DNA of 64,000 nucleotides from Rhizobium sp. CIAT894 (GTDB lineage Bacteria; Pseudomonadota; Alphaproteobacteria; Rhizobiales; Rhizobiaceae): NCBI RefSeq assembly GCF_000172795.2, contig NZ_CP020950.1, positions 248,001 to 312,000 of the forward strand, read 5' to 3'. Shown piece by piece: positions 63,820 to 64,000 of this stretch (position 1 is its first letter; each line of letters starts with the position of its first letter). The notes under the pieces were generated by a model. It saw only the letters and a program-made list of their open reading frames with translations, ran no database searches and was not told where the DNA came from. The position numbers and the translations under genes were made by a program.

Positions 63820-64000
63820 GACGACTCCGACCGCTCATGGTCTCGACCAGGCTGAAGGTCGTCATCCTTGCTCCCGACATTGGCATTGACCAGTCGTCGA
63901 GAGGCGAGATTGTCGCATCTCTAACTGGCCCAACTGTCGCATTACTAAATAGCCGCTACAACACCAAATAGCATAATCAACGTTATGGAACTTTACGCTG

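Larger units (their letters stand above)
61452..63941. mobile_element. ISNCY-like element with a passenger gene
   Basis: Bounded by imperfect inverted repeats containing TGCGAC, GGCCAGTTAGA and a second GCGACA. Inside are a plus-strand 236-aa ORF and a convergent minus-strand transposase separated by 6 bp. The ends were judged by eye. Confidence 0.5.

Overview
The window looks like an accessory symbiosis region (island or plasmid) of an alphaproteobacterial rhizobium. The evidence is remnants of nodU and nifB (the latter with a sigma-54/NifA promoter), a SyrM/NodD-type LysR regulator, a phasin, four NopD-like SUMO-protease effectors, an IpaH-like leucine-rich-repeat protein, a type VI secretion (T6SS) locus of the Imp type, and many decayed insertion sequences. 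Bradyrhizobium, Sinorhizobium and Mesorhizobium are all possible; the sequence alone does not settle the genus. No tRNA, rRNA or CRISPR array was seen.

Layout. 0.3-1.7 kb: DUF5372-like ORF and the C-terminal half of a serine recombinase. 2.0-3.4 kb: a perfect 623-bp tandem duplication that left one chimeric and one intact phasin gene. 3.6-6.4 kb: small unknown genes and an LRR protein lacking its ligase domain. 6.5-6.8 kb: IS21 istB remnant. 7.1-17.1 kb (minus strand): tssA-tssB-tssC-hcp-tssE-tssF-tssG, a degenerate tssH remnant, then vgrG. 17.1-23.6 kb: an interruption between the two T6SS operons, holding IS remnants and a 972-aa protein built from 12 near-identical 62-aa repeats that I do not recognise. 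23.6-33.1 kb (plus): tssK-tagH-tssL-tssM and a 538-aa protein of unknown function. 33-38.4 kb: decayed symbiosis and metabolic genes (SIR2-like, nodU, nifB, NTF2-like, short-chain dehydrogenase) around an intact LysR regulator. 38.8-39.6 kb: a putative effector. 40.1-59.8 kb: a truncated IS3-family element followed by four tandem nopD-like genes (1102, 825, 1029 and 1091 aa), separated by conserved spacers that were invaded by an IS21 element and an integrase-core IS. 59.8-63.9 kb: one broken and one intact ISNCY-like transposase, the latter with an apparent passenger gene.

How it fits together. Nearly all T6SS core subunits are present (sheath TssBC, tube Hcp, baseplate TssAEFGK, membrane TssLM, spike VgrG, regulator TagH). 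The TssH/ClpV ATPase appears reduced to a short relic and tagH has an out-of-frame stretch, so the apparatus may be impaired or may depend on genes elsewhere. The nopD array, the LRR protein and the 38.8-kb protein share an N-terminal W-(I/V)-E-x-x-TG motif, which suggests that they belong to one type III effector set. Repetition, unequal exchange and IS insertion are the main forces shaping the region.
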